From: Thiovibrio frasassiensis
Lineage (GTDB): Bacteria; Desulfobacterota; Desulfobulbia; Desulfobulbales; Desulfurivibrionaceae
Direction: 5' to 3'
NCBI RefSeq assembly: GCF_029607905.1
Contig: NZ_JAPHEH010000001.1
Span: forward strand, 1,517,530-1,581,529
Length of the DNA stretch: 64,000 nucleotides
Shown here: one piece after another, positions 40,475 to 48,664 of the stretch
Numbering within the stretch: position 1 is the stretch's first letter
Layout: every line of letters starts with the position of its first letter
Notes under the pieces: generated by a model
The model's input: the letters and a program-made list of their open reading frames with translations, nothing else
What the model was told of the DNA's origin: nothing
Databases searched by the model: none
Made by a program: the position numbers and the translations under genes

Positions 40475-41322
40475 TTCTTGATGGCCTCCTCAGTCTCGTT
40501 AAAGGAGGGACGATCGTCTCCTGGGATGGCGCGTCGGCCGGCCTCAACGGCGAACTGTACCATGAAGCTGGTGGAATACGCGGCGAGCAGGGAGGTTTTG
40601 ATCACCCGCAGATAAGCCTCGCGTTCATGGGCATGGTGTTCCAGCTTGCTGCCCATGGGTCCGACAAATCCGTAACAGGCGAGTACGCCAAAGAAGGTCC
40701 CGACCAGGGCAGCGCCGATATGGTGGCCGAGAATCTCGGCCGATTCGTTGATATATCCCATGGTGATAACAATACCTAAAACCGCAGCAACAATACCCAA
40801 GCCGGGGAGGGCGTCGCCTATTTTGGTTATGCTGTGGGCAGGGAGCATCCGTTCATGCTGGTTGGCCTCCAGATCGATCTCCATGAGATTGTCCAACTCG
40901 TAGGCCGGATAATTGGCGCTGAGCATGGTGCGCACTGTATCGCAGATGAAGTCCGCTGCCTCATGGTCCTTCATGATGGCGGGATATTTTTGAAACAGCG
41001 GGCTTTTATCACGGTCTTCTATGTCGGACTCGATGGCGACCAACCCTTCCTTTTTGATTTTGAAAAAGACGGCGTTCATCAGGAGCAACAGTTCAAGGTA
41101 ATGGGCCTTATTCACGTGGGAATCGGCAAAGATGCTGCCGAGATGTGCGACAATGACCTTCAATGATTTGGCCGGCGAGGAAATAACCAGGCCACCGATA
41201 GCGGCACCAAAGATGATGATTACCTCGGCCGGCTGGAACAGGATATGGAAGTTGCCCTTTCCCATGGCGTAGCCGGTGATAACCGACCCGAGAACAATTG
41301 CTATGCCGATGATTGTTAACAT
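40456..41322 (-). CDS. motA: Flagellar motor stator protein MotA
   Basis: Proton-channel subunit of the flagellar stator, 288 residues. It has four hydrophobic segments, the N-terminal pair (residues 2-20 and 30-50), a large cytoplasmic loop, and the C-terminal pair containing LGIVAAVLGIVITMG and HIGAALVGTFFGVLACYGF. The charged loop binds FliG in known MotA proteins. Overlap with motB shows coupled translation. Confidence 0.94.
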   Translation of the reverse strand: MLTIIGIAIVLGSVITGYAMGKGNFHILFQPAEVIIIFGAAIGGLVISSPAKSLKVIVAHLGSIFADSHVNKAHYLELLLLMNAVFFKIKKEGLVAIESDIEDRDKSPLFQKYPAIMKDHEAADFICDTVRTMLSANYPAYELDNLMEIDLEANQHERMLPAHSITKIGDALPGLGIVAAVLGIVITMGYINESAEILGHHIGAALVGTFFGVLACYGFVGPMGSKLEHHAHEREAYLRVIKTSLLAAYSTSFMVQFAVEAGRRAIPGDDRPSFNETEEAIKKWKTKT

Positions 41323-41406
41323 GTTGGTATACGTTTCCCTATGGAATGCGTGGTGTGTTGATGTCGTTTGCCCGGCGGAGAATATTTTCTATGAAAAACG
41401 AAAAGA

Positions 41407-42072
41407 TCATGGTTCCAGCCAGCGCTGACTCATAAGTTGTTCTTTTTGTTTCCTGAGGGCATAGGTGGCGATGGTGTCCTGGATGACCGGGCTTGTTGCG
41501 GCAAATTGGATAGCCACCTGATTGCCCCCCTCCGGAAGCGGGGTTGCCCGTGCTACCGAGCCGCCGACCACGACCCAGCAGGGTTGGTCCATGGAAAGCA
41601 GGATGTGCACCTCAACAAGATCTCCAGCCAAAAGCGGCTCATGGGAGGTAAGCTTGATTCCGCTGGCGCTTAGGCTTACCTCCCCAACCCGGGTTGCATC
41701 CTGCTGTCTGGCAATGAGATGGAAATCAAGGAGGCTGTCCAGCTTGGTGTTGATCTGGAGGAGCAGTTGGGTCATGGAGGGCTTGAGATCTTTTTCTTCA
41801 TTGTATCGTGGCAGTTTGTAGAAATCAAAGAGGAGATCGAGTTTAGCGTTGGCCTCAAGAAGCATCAGGGCAAAGGAGGGATCGATTTCAGAGGGGTGCG
41901 ACTTCAGCCCGCCTCCGAGCCTGCCGGATTCGGAAAGGGCCACGGGAATTATCCTGCCCACGGGCAGGACGCCGTTCTCGATTTTATGCACCGAGGTTGC
42001 CAGAAGATCATCGATCCGGAAGTTTTCTCGGCGATTTTCATCGTTGCTGTTTGTTGAACTGTCAGTTGGCAT
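41407..42072 (-). CDS. PilZ-like protein (possible c-di-GMP receptor)
   Basis: The 221-residue product has RENFR at residues 15-19, matching the RxxxR half of the PilZ c-di-GMP site, and SLSASGIKL at 133-141, close to the [D/N]xSxxG half but with Ser in place of Asp/Asn. About 110 residues, probably helical, separate the two, far more than in a plain PilZ domain. No signal peptide or membrane segment is seen. Its position 84 bases upstream of motAB suggests a role in tuning motility. The family call is moderate. Confidence 0.65.
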   Translation of the reverse strand: MPTDSSTNSNDENRRENFRIDDLLATSVHKIENGVLPVGRIIPVALSESGRLGGGLKSHPSEIDPSFALMLLEANAKLDLLFDFYKLPRYNEEKDLKPSMTQLLLQINTKLDSLLDFHLIARQQDATRVGEVSLSASGIKLTSHEPLLAGDLVEVHILLSMDQPCWVVVGGSVARATPLPEGGNQVAIQFAATSPVIQDTIATYALRKQKEQLMSQRWLEP

Positions 42073-42197
42073 GCATTCAATCCTCTATAAAATACTCAAC
42101 ATCATACCCGGTTGCGGTAAATTTGGAATTATTTTTTGCGTGGGCAATGATGGTTGTTTGCTGAGAGATGGCGGAACCATGGCGCAAAACGAACAGA

Positions 42198-43472
42198 CTA
42201 GTGCACAGAACAGGAGATGCAGGGATCGTAAGCCCGCACCAGCATCTCGGCCAGCAGCTCGATTTCCCGGTCTTTTTTTCCGGCTTTGGCATACTGGCTG
42301 GCCAGGGCCTCGATGTCGTGCAGAATGTTGGCGTGGTTTTGGCTGGTGGGGATAACGCAATCCGCCTTGATGACCTTGCCCAGGCTGTCAAATTTATAAT
42401 AATGATAGAGAATGCCCCGGGGGACCTCCACCGCGCCGACGCCTTCCCCTTTCTTCGCGTGCACCGGTTGGCGTGGTTCCTGCCAGGGGGTGCCCAGCAG
42501 GGTGTCGATCAGATGGACGGAATCAAGGACCACGTGCACGCATTCCACCAACTGGGCGACATTGCCCATATACGGATTGTGGTTCACCGGTTCAAGGCCC
42601 AAAGAAATCGAGATCTCCTGGGCTGCGGGATGGAGGAGCGGGAAGTTGTTGTTCAATCGGGCCAGAGCACCAACGGCCAAGGAGGGGCGGGACAATCTGC
42701 TCAGTTTGGAGGTGAAGCCTGTCTTGCAGTATTCGTTGGTCATGGCCCGGTACTGGTGTTCCTTTTTCAAGACGCCATCTGTGGAGACAAGCGCGCCGCC
42801 GATAAAGGGATAGTTCGTCTCGCCCTTGAGGGAGACGAATTCTGTTTCCCGGCTGAAATCAGGGATGGCAAAGGTCTTAAACAGCTCGGCCGAAGCGAGC
42901 AGATCGGAAACGGAGGACAGCAGCCGCTGGCGGATCGTTTCCAGCTCCGCTTTTTCCGGGAGCATGGTAAAGCCGCCCACCACAGTTCGGGTCGGGTGCA
43001 ATCGTCTGCCGCCGATAATGTCGCAGGCATCGTTGGCCAGCAATTTGAGGCGCAGGGCCTGCTGCACGACCTGCGGATGGGTCTTGGTCAGGGGAAGCAC
43101 GCTGCCGGTGCCGAGAAAATCGGGGGCGGCCAGAAAATAGAGATGCAGGATATGGCTCTGCAGGGTTTCCATGTGCTTGAGCAGGAGCCGCAGGGTCGTG
43201 GTTTGGGCCGAGGGGGTGATGCCAAAAGCATTTTCCACCGCCCGGATGCTGGCCAGGGTGTGGCCGATGGAACAGATCCCGCAGATCCGTCCGCAGATAT
43301 AGGGCGCGTTCTCCCAATGCTTGCCCACCAGCATGGCCTCGAAGAAACGCGGGGTCTCGACCACCTCCCATTGCGCCTTTTTGACCACCCCGTTCTTGAT
43401 GCTGATGCGGATGTTGCCGTGTCCCTCCACTCGGGTCAGGTGGTGGACATTGACCTCGCAGGAAAGCTTCAT
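42198..43472 (-). CDS. hydA: NiFe hydrogenase large subunit (sulfhydrogenase alpha, group 3b-like)
   Basis: Catalytic large subunit, 424 residues. The NiFe ligands are RICGICSIGH near residue 62 and DPCISCSVH at the very C-terminus; RVEGHG lies near the start. The gene stops (TAG) directly after the final His, so the C-terminal extension that maturation proteases normally remove is absent. The start overlaps the delta-subunit stop by four bases. Neighbour order beta-gamma-delta-alpha matches archaeal-type bifunctional sulfhydrogenases, which couple H2 to NAD(P)(H). Confidence 0.92.
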   Translation of the reverse strand: MKLSCEVNVHHLTRVEGHGNIRISIKNGVVKKAQWEVVETPRFFEAMLVGKHWENAPYICGRICGICSIGHTLASIRAVENAFGITPSAQTTTLRLLLKHMETLQSHILHLYFLAAPDFLGTGSVLPLTKTHPQVVQQALRLKLLANDACDIIGGRRLHPTRTVVGGFTMLPEKAELETIRQRLLSSVSDLLASAELFKTFAIPDFSRETEFVSLKGETNYPFIGGALVSTDGVLKKEHQYRAMTNEYCKTGFTSKLSRLSRPSLAVGALARLNNNFPLLHPAAQEISISLGLEPVNHNPYMGNVAQLVECVHVVLDSVHLIDTLLGTPWQEPRQPVHAKKGEGVGAVEVPRGILYHYYKFDSLGKVIKADCVIPTSQNHANILHDIEALASQYAKAGKKDREIELLAEMLVRAYDPCISCSVH

Positions 43473-44287
43473 GGTTTTTTCCTTTTGCTCGGGGTCTTTT
43501 TTCCCCGGGAACGTATTGTCTCAGTAAAAGAGGCAAAGCCCCCGAAACATTCCAAGCGGTCGAGCAGGGTCTCGCTGCTAAAACCATAGGTGCGCATAAT
43601 CTCTTCCAGCTGTGTGAGGTTGGCTGATTCCGCGGGGCCACGGCACCCCCAGCATCCCCTGCGGTTGCTGGTGCACCAAGCGTCGCAGCCTGCCCGGGTG
43701 ATCGGGCCGAGGCAGGGCTCCCCGAGCTCGAACAGGCAGATGTTTTCGTTGGCCTTGCATTCCATGCACACCGGGTATTCTGGATGGTGCACCGCCTTGC
43801 CCAGCACCAGATTGGTGACGATTCTTTCGACCTCCTCTTTCTTGATGGGGCAGCCGAAGATCTCGAGGTCCACCCGGACAAAATCTGCGAGGGGATGCAC
43901 CTCCATGCTCTCGATGGGAAAATCGCCGTAGACTTCCTTTTTTACCCATTCCAGATCGCGGAAGCGGTTTTTGAGCTGGTTCACCCCGCCGAAGCAGGCA
44001 CAGGAGCCGAGGGCGACCAGGATCTTGGCGTTCTTGCGGATCTCGCTGAGTCGGGCGATCTCATCCTTGCGGGTGACGCTGCCCTCGACAAAGGCGATGT
44101 CGTAAGTGTCGGCGCGCTCGCTCATGCCTTCGCGGAAATTGACGATCTCCACCAGATTGAGAAAATCAAGGAGGGTGGCTTCGTTGTTTAACAGCTGCAG
44201 TTGGCACCCCTCGCAGGAGGAGAGTTCGAAGAAACCGACCTTTGGCCGGGTAAGGGGGACGCCGAGGTAGGAGAGTTGTTCGCTCAT
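43469..44287 (-). CDS. hydD: NiFe hydrogenase small subunit (sulfhydrogenase delta)
   Basis: Electron-transferring small subunit, 272 residues. It has SSCEGCQLQLL near residue 24 and GSCACFGG near 95 for the proximal 4Fe-4S cluster, then a cysteine-rich region (CMECKANENICLF, CLGP, CDAWC, CWGC) for further clusters. No Tat signal is present, so the enzyme should be cytoplasmic. It starts one base after the gamma subunit stop and overlaps hydA. Confidence 0.92.
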   Translation of the reverse strand: MSEQLSYLGVPLTRPKVGFFELSSCEGCQLQLLNNEATLLDFLNLVEIVNFREGMSERADTYDIAFVEGSVTRKDEIARLSEIRKNAKILVALGSCACFGGVNQLKNRFRDLEWVKKEVYGDFPIESMEVHPLADFVRVDLEIFGCPIKKEEVERIVTNLVLGKAVHHPEYPVCMECKANENICLFELGEPCLGPITRAGCDAWCTSNRRGCWGCRGPAESANLTQLEEIMRTYGFSSETLLDRLECFGGFASFTETIRSRGKKTPSKRKKP

Positions 44288-44288
44288 C

Positions 44289-45191
44289 TCAGATCGCCTC
44301 CTTGAGGTTCATCACCGACCAGTAGTCAAAGACCGGACCGTCCAGGCAGGTGTAGGTCGAGCCGATGTTGCAGCGGCAGCATTTGCCCCGGCCGCAGTGC
44401 ATGCGGCGTTCCAGGGAAACGAACATCTTCTGCATGGGCAGTCCCGCTTCGGTGAGCATCTTGCAAACGAAATGGAACATCACCGGCGGCCCACAGACAA
44501 TGGCATAGGTGTTCTCCCGCAGGCTTGTGGCTTGACTGATCCGTTCCTGCAACAGCTCGGTGATCAGGCCGGTGCGCCCCTGCCAGCTTGTGTCCGCCCG
44601 ATCCACGGTGATGCCGAGGTTGATGTCGAAGCGGCGCCATTCCTCGTACTGGTAGGTGAAAAGCAGTTCCGCCGGGCTCTTGGCGCCGTACATGATGTCC
44701 ACTCGGCCGTATTTGCTTCGGTTTTCCAGCACAGACAAGAGGGGGGAGCGCAGGGGAACGATGCCCAATCCGCCGCCGATGAGTAAGATGTCTTGGCCTT
44801 GCATTTTTTCCAGGGGGAAAGAGGTGCCGAACGGTCCGCTTATCCCCACCCTGGCGCCCCGCTCCAGGCGGGCGAGAAAATTGGTGAGATTGCCCACCGC
44901 CCGGATGCATAGTTCAAGGTCGCCGCGCCGTACCGGGGAAGAGGAGATGGAGAAGGGCGCTTCGCCGATCCCCGGCAGCTCCAACATGACGAACTGGCCT
45001 GGGCGAAAGGAAAAACGGTTCCTTTGGCCGGGATCGATGATCTGGATCTGGTAGAGTTTTTCGTTCGTGGTGAGCTGGTAGATGTTGGTGATCTCGGCGG
45101 GTAGGGTGTACTCGAAGCTACTTGGGTCTTCCTTGCGGCGAGAGTCTGGGTTTTGGCCGAGAATGTCGATGAAATTGAGCTTGTTCTGCAT
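44289..45191 (-). CDS. hydG: Hydrogenase gamma subunit (FAD/NAD(P)-binding, 2Fe-2S)
   Basis: Diaphorase subunit, 300 residues. The FAD-binding part has APFSISSSP near residue 78, the NAD(P) part has IGGGLGIVPLRS near 138, and the C-terminal CGRGKCCRCNIGSTYTCLDG provides the four cysteines for a 2Fe-2S cluster, as in dihydroorotate dehydrogenase electron-transfer subunits. It should pass electrons between pyridine nucleotide and the hydrogenase. Spacing to the beta gene is three bases. Confidence 0.9.
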   Translation of the reverse strand: MQNKLNFIDILGQNPDSRRKEDPSSFEYTLPAEITNIYQLTTNEKLYQIQIIDPGQRNRFSFRPGQFVMLELPGIGEAPFSISSSPVRRGDLELCIRAVGNLTNFLARLERGARVGISGPFGTSFPLEKMQGQDILLIGGGLGIVPLRSPLLSVLENRSKYGRVDIMYGAKSPAELLFTYQYEEWRRFDINLGITVDRADTSWQGRTGLITELLQERISQATSLRENTYAIVCGPPVMFHFVCKMLTEAGLPMQKMFVSLERRMHCGRGKCCRCNIGSTYTCLDGPVFDYWSVMNLKEAI

Positions 45192-45194
45192 GGT

Positions 45195-46232
45195 TTACTC
45201 CCTGCCCCGGACGCTGGCGATAACCTCCGGAGGGGTGATGTCGGCAAGGCAGGCTGAACCGCAACGGCCGCAGCCAACGCAGAGTGATTCTTCAAAGGCC
45301 TCAACGAAGCCTCGGTGTTTATGGTAGTAGCGGTATTTCAGACGGCTGGCGCTGGTCGGGCGGAAGTTATGATTGCCGGCCACCTTGGCAAAGTCGATGA
45401 GGTTGCAGGAGTGCAGGGACCTTGTCTTGCCGGCGTGTTTCAGGTCCAGGTCCACATGCTCCTCAACCCCATAGCAGTAACAGGTGGGGCAGACATTGGC
45501 GCAGGTCCCGCAGGAAAGGCATTTTTTGCCCCAATCATCCCAGGCTGGGGATTCAAATTCGAGGTCGAGGATCTTGGTGAGATCCGAGGTTTCCACGCTG
45601 GCCGTGTAGTGCTTGTTTTTCTCGCTGGTTGCCTGCTTGTAGAGGCGGAGATCTTTGGCGCTGGGATCCTTGCAGTTGATCTGATTGAGCAGGTCAAAGG
45701 CCGTGGCGGAGAGGATCTCGGCAAAATAAGTGCCCCCCAGATCGGTGAGAAACAGGTCGAAGCCGTGGATGGCTGAGTCTGTTCCCATGGAGCGGCAGAA
45801 ACATTGGGGCTCCGGGGTGCAGTCCAGCCCGATGATGAAGAGATTTTTTCGTTTCCCCATATAGTATGGATTTGGGTAGGCGCTTTGCGCCAGCACCAGA
45901 TCCAGCTTGTTTAGCGCATTGATGTCGCAGGCATGCATGCCGAAGAAAACCAGGGAGCGGTAGACGTTGAGGTCGACATGCTTTTCCCAGCCGTCACGGG
46001 CTACGGCAAAGGTGGACAATGTTTCGTGGTAGGGGAGGACAAAGCGCTTGGGCGAATGCACCGTCTGGGTGTAGTCAAGGGCAAGGTCGTTGAAGTCGTA
46101 GACCACGTCGAAATCAAAGAGGGGCTTGCCGTTGCGGTCGTTTCCCTTGGCCACGGGACCGACGATGATGTTGACGGCCAGCAGCTCATAGAGGCGGGCG
46201 AGTTCCTGTTTTTTGAAAACCTTGAAAATCAT
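45195..46232 (-). CDS. hydB: Hydrogenase beta subunit (4Fe-4S dicluster)
   Basis: Iron-sulfur subunit, 345 residues. Two cluster motifs are seen near the C-terminus, CLSCGTCANVCPTC and CVGCGRCGSAC. The start at 46232 (MIFKVFKK) is preferred, with GAGGG upstream on the minus strand; a longer frame would include the promoter. It is the first gene of the four-gene hydrogenase operon. Confidence 0.9.
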   Translation of the reverse strand: MIFKVFKKQELARLYELLAVNIIVGPVAKGNDRNGKPLFDFDVVYDFNDLALDYTQTVHSPKRFVLPYHETLSTFAVARDGWEKHVDLNVYRSLVFFGMHACDINALNKLDLVLAQSAYPNPYYMGKRKNLFIIGLDCTPEPQCFCRSMGTDSAIHGFDLFLTDLGGTYFAEILSATAFDLLNQINCKDPSAKDLRLYKQATSEKNKHYTASVETSDLTKILDLEFESPAWDDWGKKCLSCGTCANVCPTCYCYGVEEHVDLDLKHAGKTRSLHSCNLIDFAKVAGNHNFRPTSASRLKYRYYHKHRGFVEAFEESLCVGCGRCGSACLADITPPEVIASVRGRE

Positions 46233-46285
46233 GACAGCCCTCTTCGGCGGAGTGGGGAGCAGTACGCCTTTCGTTAAAGAGAAAG

Positions 46286-46301
46286 TCCCATGTCTATGGG
46301 A
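46286..46301 (-). promoter_or_regulatory. Candidate operator of the hydrogenase operon
   Basis: Perfect inverted repeat TCCCAT-GTCT-ATGGGA beginning at the edge of the -10 box and spanning the expected transcription start of hydB. A regulator bound here would be positioned to repress. The regulator is unknown. Confidence 0.5.
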
Positions 46302-46327
46302 TATAACGATTGGCTTTAAGCTGTCAA
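46300..46327 (-). promoter_or_regulatory. Promoter of the hydrogenase operon
   Basis: Minus-strand TTGACA (46322-46327, perfect) and TATATC (46300-46305, 4 of 6) with a 16-base spacer, about 70 bases upstream of the hydB start. Confidence 0.65.
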
Positions 46328-46346
46328 GCAATTGTCCGCGGGGAAG

Positions 46347-47156
46347 TTATCTCGCCACCACAAACGCCTTGGAGAATCCGGAACCAGCCATGGTCTGCTC
46401 CATCTGTTTGGCCTGCGCCAGAGTGGTCCCGGCCTTGACCTGGACGCGGTAGAAGATCTGATCCCCTCGGTCGTAGCGGACGGTTTCTGCCTCTCTGCCG
46501 CCGCGGTTCATTGTGTCCTTCAAACGATCGGCATTCTTCTGGACGGTGAAGGCGCCGATCTGGACAAAGAAATCACCCTTTTGAAAATCTTCGTGGGGTA
46601 GGAAGCGGGTTGCCGTTTTGTTGTCGGCAAGCTGCACGGTTTCCGCCTCGCCCAAGGCGGTGATTCGGACCTTACCGGTTCCTTCCTTCATGATGCCGAG
46701 ATCCCTGGCCACATTGTAGGAGAGATCAATGATTCTGGTCCCCACGAAGGGGCCGCGGTCGTTGACCCGCACCGTGGTGGTGCGGCCGTTGTCGAGATTT
46801 TCCACCAGGAGCCGGGTGTTCATGGGCAGGGTTTTGTGGGCCGCTGTCCAGTCATACATATTGTAGGTCTCGCCGTTTGAGGTCTTGCGGCCGTGGAAAG
46901 GATTGCCGTACCAGGAGGCAATGCCGGTTTCGCTGTAGCCCTCGGCGGAAGGCAGCGGATAGTAGGTCTTGCCCTCAATCTGGTAGGGCCTTTGTGTTCC
47001 GGGGATGCGCCCTGATTTGGGTGTGGTCCTGGGGGGGGAAGCGCTCTTTGACGGCGGGGTGCTTTGGAGCACCGTGGTGCAGCCGGAAAAGGCAAAACCG
47101 CACAGGAGCAGGAGGGCAAAGGGGAAAACTCGCAAGGGAAATCTGGCGTAAATCAT
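46347..47156 (-). CDS. rlpA: RlpA-like septal ring lipoprotein with SPOR domain
   Basis: Probable outer-membrane lipoprotein, 269 residues, related to the RlpA lytic transglycosylase. It has a lipoprotein signal with FSGC lipobox (Cys near residue 26), a Pro/Ser-rich linker, the double-psi beta-barrel core (GIASWYGNPFHGRKTSNGE; VRVNDRGPFVGTRIIDLS) and a C-terminal SPOR domain (FFVQIGAFTVQKNADRLK) that binds denuded glycan at the septum. Its ATG overlaps the stop of the cytochrome gene, so the two are coupled. Confidence 0.92.
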   Translation of the reverse strand: MIYARFPLRVFPFALLLLCGFAFSGCTTVLQSTPPSKSASPPRTTPKSGRIPGTQRPYQIEGKTYYPLPSAEGYSETGIASWYGNPFHGRKTSNGETYNMYDWTAAHKTLPMNTRLLVENLDNGRTTTVRVNDRGPFVGTRIIDLSYNVARDLGIMKEGTGKVRITALGEAETVQLADNKTATRFLPHEDFQKGDFFVQIGAFTVQKNADRLKDTMNRGGREAETVRYDRGDQIFYRVQVKAGTTLAQAKQMEQTMAGSGFSKAFVVAR

Positions 47157-48664
47157 TGTTTCGTCTCAGGAGGGAGGTTGGGTCTGAGCCGTTCGTTGTA
47201 GAACGCCCCGGCCTTGCCAACGGTATGCGGGGTGTAGGGGAGATAGCGCCGGTGCGCCGGCTCCACCCCCAGATTGTCGAAGAGAACCTTTTTGTTTGCG
47301 TCAAGCATGGAGAGATGCAGATCCAGAATGGGCCGGAAGATGTGGAGCATGCCATCCGGCCCAACCCCGATCAGAGGATTTTCCCAGCGGCGCAGCTCAT
47401 AGCCCTTGAGCCACAGGCTTGGGCTTGGCGTGCCGGTGATCTTGTCCCGCAGGGAGGGTCCTTGCGGCGCAGGGTAGTCCAGCTGTTCCTCCACCTCGCG
47501 GCTGCCTTGCACAAGGAGCCTGGACCAGGCTGGATGTTCGGGATTATCGGTGCGGAGCAGATGGGTGGACTGATCGTTAAAGGTCCACTGGCTGTGGCAC
47601 ACGGTGCAATGCACCTTTTTTTCGTACTGCTTGTGGGCCGGATGCACAGGTTGGGGAACGATGAGTTTTTTGCCGCTCAGCCGGGTGAAAAGCACCAGCC
47701 GGCCCGCCTCAGCCTGCAGGTTGCTCAGGGGCAGGGGTAACCCTTTGCGCCAGCCGTGGCAGGAAAGACAGGTTACCGGTTTTTCTTTTTTCGCACCACC
47801 GCCGTGCTTGCCCATGAGTTCCGTGCCGGAGTGGCAATCGATGCAGGCCATCCCTTTCTGCTGGTGGATATCCGGGGCCAGCTGGTGGAACTCGACCCCG
47901 TAGGGCCGGGTTTCGCGGCCATCGGTGCGGTAGGGGGTGCGGTACTCCAGATTGAAGTCGTGCTCAAAGCGGCCATAATAGTCACTGCCCACGAAGTTGC
48001 CGTAATGGCAGTGCAGGCACTGGCTGTCCGGTGGCGATTTGACAAAGTTGTGGCTGGTCATTTTGCCATTGGCGAATGTCAGGTGGCAGGCGGCACAGCC
48101 AGTCCCGCGAACCGTTTCCGGATACCCATCGCCGGAACTGTACACATGGCAGCGCAGGCAGCGGCGGCGCAGCAGGTCGTCGGCCAGATCGAGCGGGGAG
48201 ATGATTGATTCGTGGAGCGGGATTTCCGTGAGGGAACCAAGGGGGGCTTGGGCGCCAAAGACGGTCCGTACACGGTTGACCTCTTTCTGCAAGGTGAAAT
48301 GAGCGGAGGCGGTTGTTGCGGCTACTTCTGCGGGGTGACACTTTCCGCAGCTTTGTTGCAGATGATCAGGGTGTGCGGGTCGGGGGATGAGGTCGGCATG
48401 GGCCAAATCCCGTTCGTTTGTTTGGTCATTGCCCTTGTGGCATTCGGGGCAGGCGAGGCTGTGCGCCCTATTGAGTTCCATGGGGTGGCAGCCTTGGCAG
48501 CCGATCGGGGGACCAGTAGTGTCCGCGGTTTTGGCGGCGGCGGCTGTCTCCTGGGCCTGGCGGTCTCCGCAGCCGTGAAGAAGCAGGACAATCAGGGCAC
48601 AGAGAACAACGGTCAATCCGCGGAATGAACGGCGCAAGAAAACGGTTAAAAACGGTGCGGTCAC
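47153..48664 (-). CDS. Nonahaem c-type cytochrome lipoprotein
   Basis: Predicted multihaem cytochrome with nine CxxCH haem sites (CQGCH, CPECH, CGKCH, CLRCH, CAACH, CLHCH, CIDCH, CLSCH, CTVCH) spread over about the first 360 residues, then a haem-free C-terminal part. GTG 48664 is favoured because the protein then starts with a compact lipoprotein signal (LCALIVLLLHGC). An in-frame ATG at 48751 would add 29 residues and an unusually long n-region. Role unknown; extracytoplasmic electron transfer is likely. It is coupled to rlpA by a four-base overlap. Confidence 0.85.
   Translation of the reverse strand: MTAPFLTVFLRRSFRGLTVVLCALIVLLLHGCGDRQAQETAAAAKTADTTGPPIGCQGCHPMELNRAHSLACPECHKGNDQTNERDLAHADLIPRPAHPDHLQQSCGKCHPAEVAATTASAHFTLQKEVNRVRTVFGAQAPLGSLTEIPLHESIISPLDLADDLLRRRCLRCHVYSSGDGYPETVRGTGCAACHLTFANGKMTSHNFVKSPPDSQCLHCHYGNFVGSDYYGRFEHDFNLEYRTPYRTDGRETRPYGVEFHQLAPDIHQQKGMACIDCHSGTELMGKHGGGAKKEKPVTCLSCHGWRKGLPLPLSNLQAEAGRLVLFTRLSGKKLIVPQPVHPAHKQYEKKVHCTVCHSQWTFNDQSTHLLRTDNPEHPAWSRLLVQGSREVEEQLDYPAPQGPSLRDKITGTPSPSLWLKGYELRRWENPLIGVGPDGMLHIFRPILDLHLSMLDANKKVLFDNLGVEPAHRRYLPYTPHTVGKAGAFYNERLRPNLPPETKQ

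Noticed and set aside
42168-43589. A 473-residue plus-strand open frame opposite the hydrogenase large subunit
   Set aside because: Antisense shadow; the minus-strand product carries all hydrogenase motifs.
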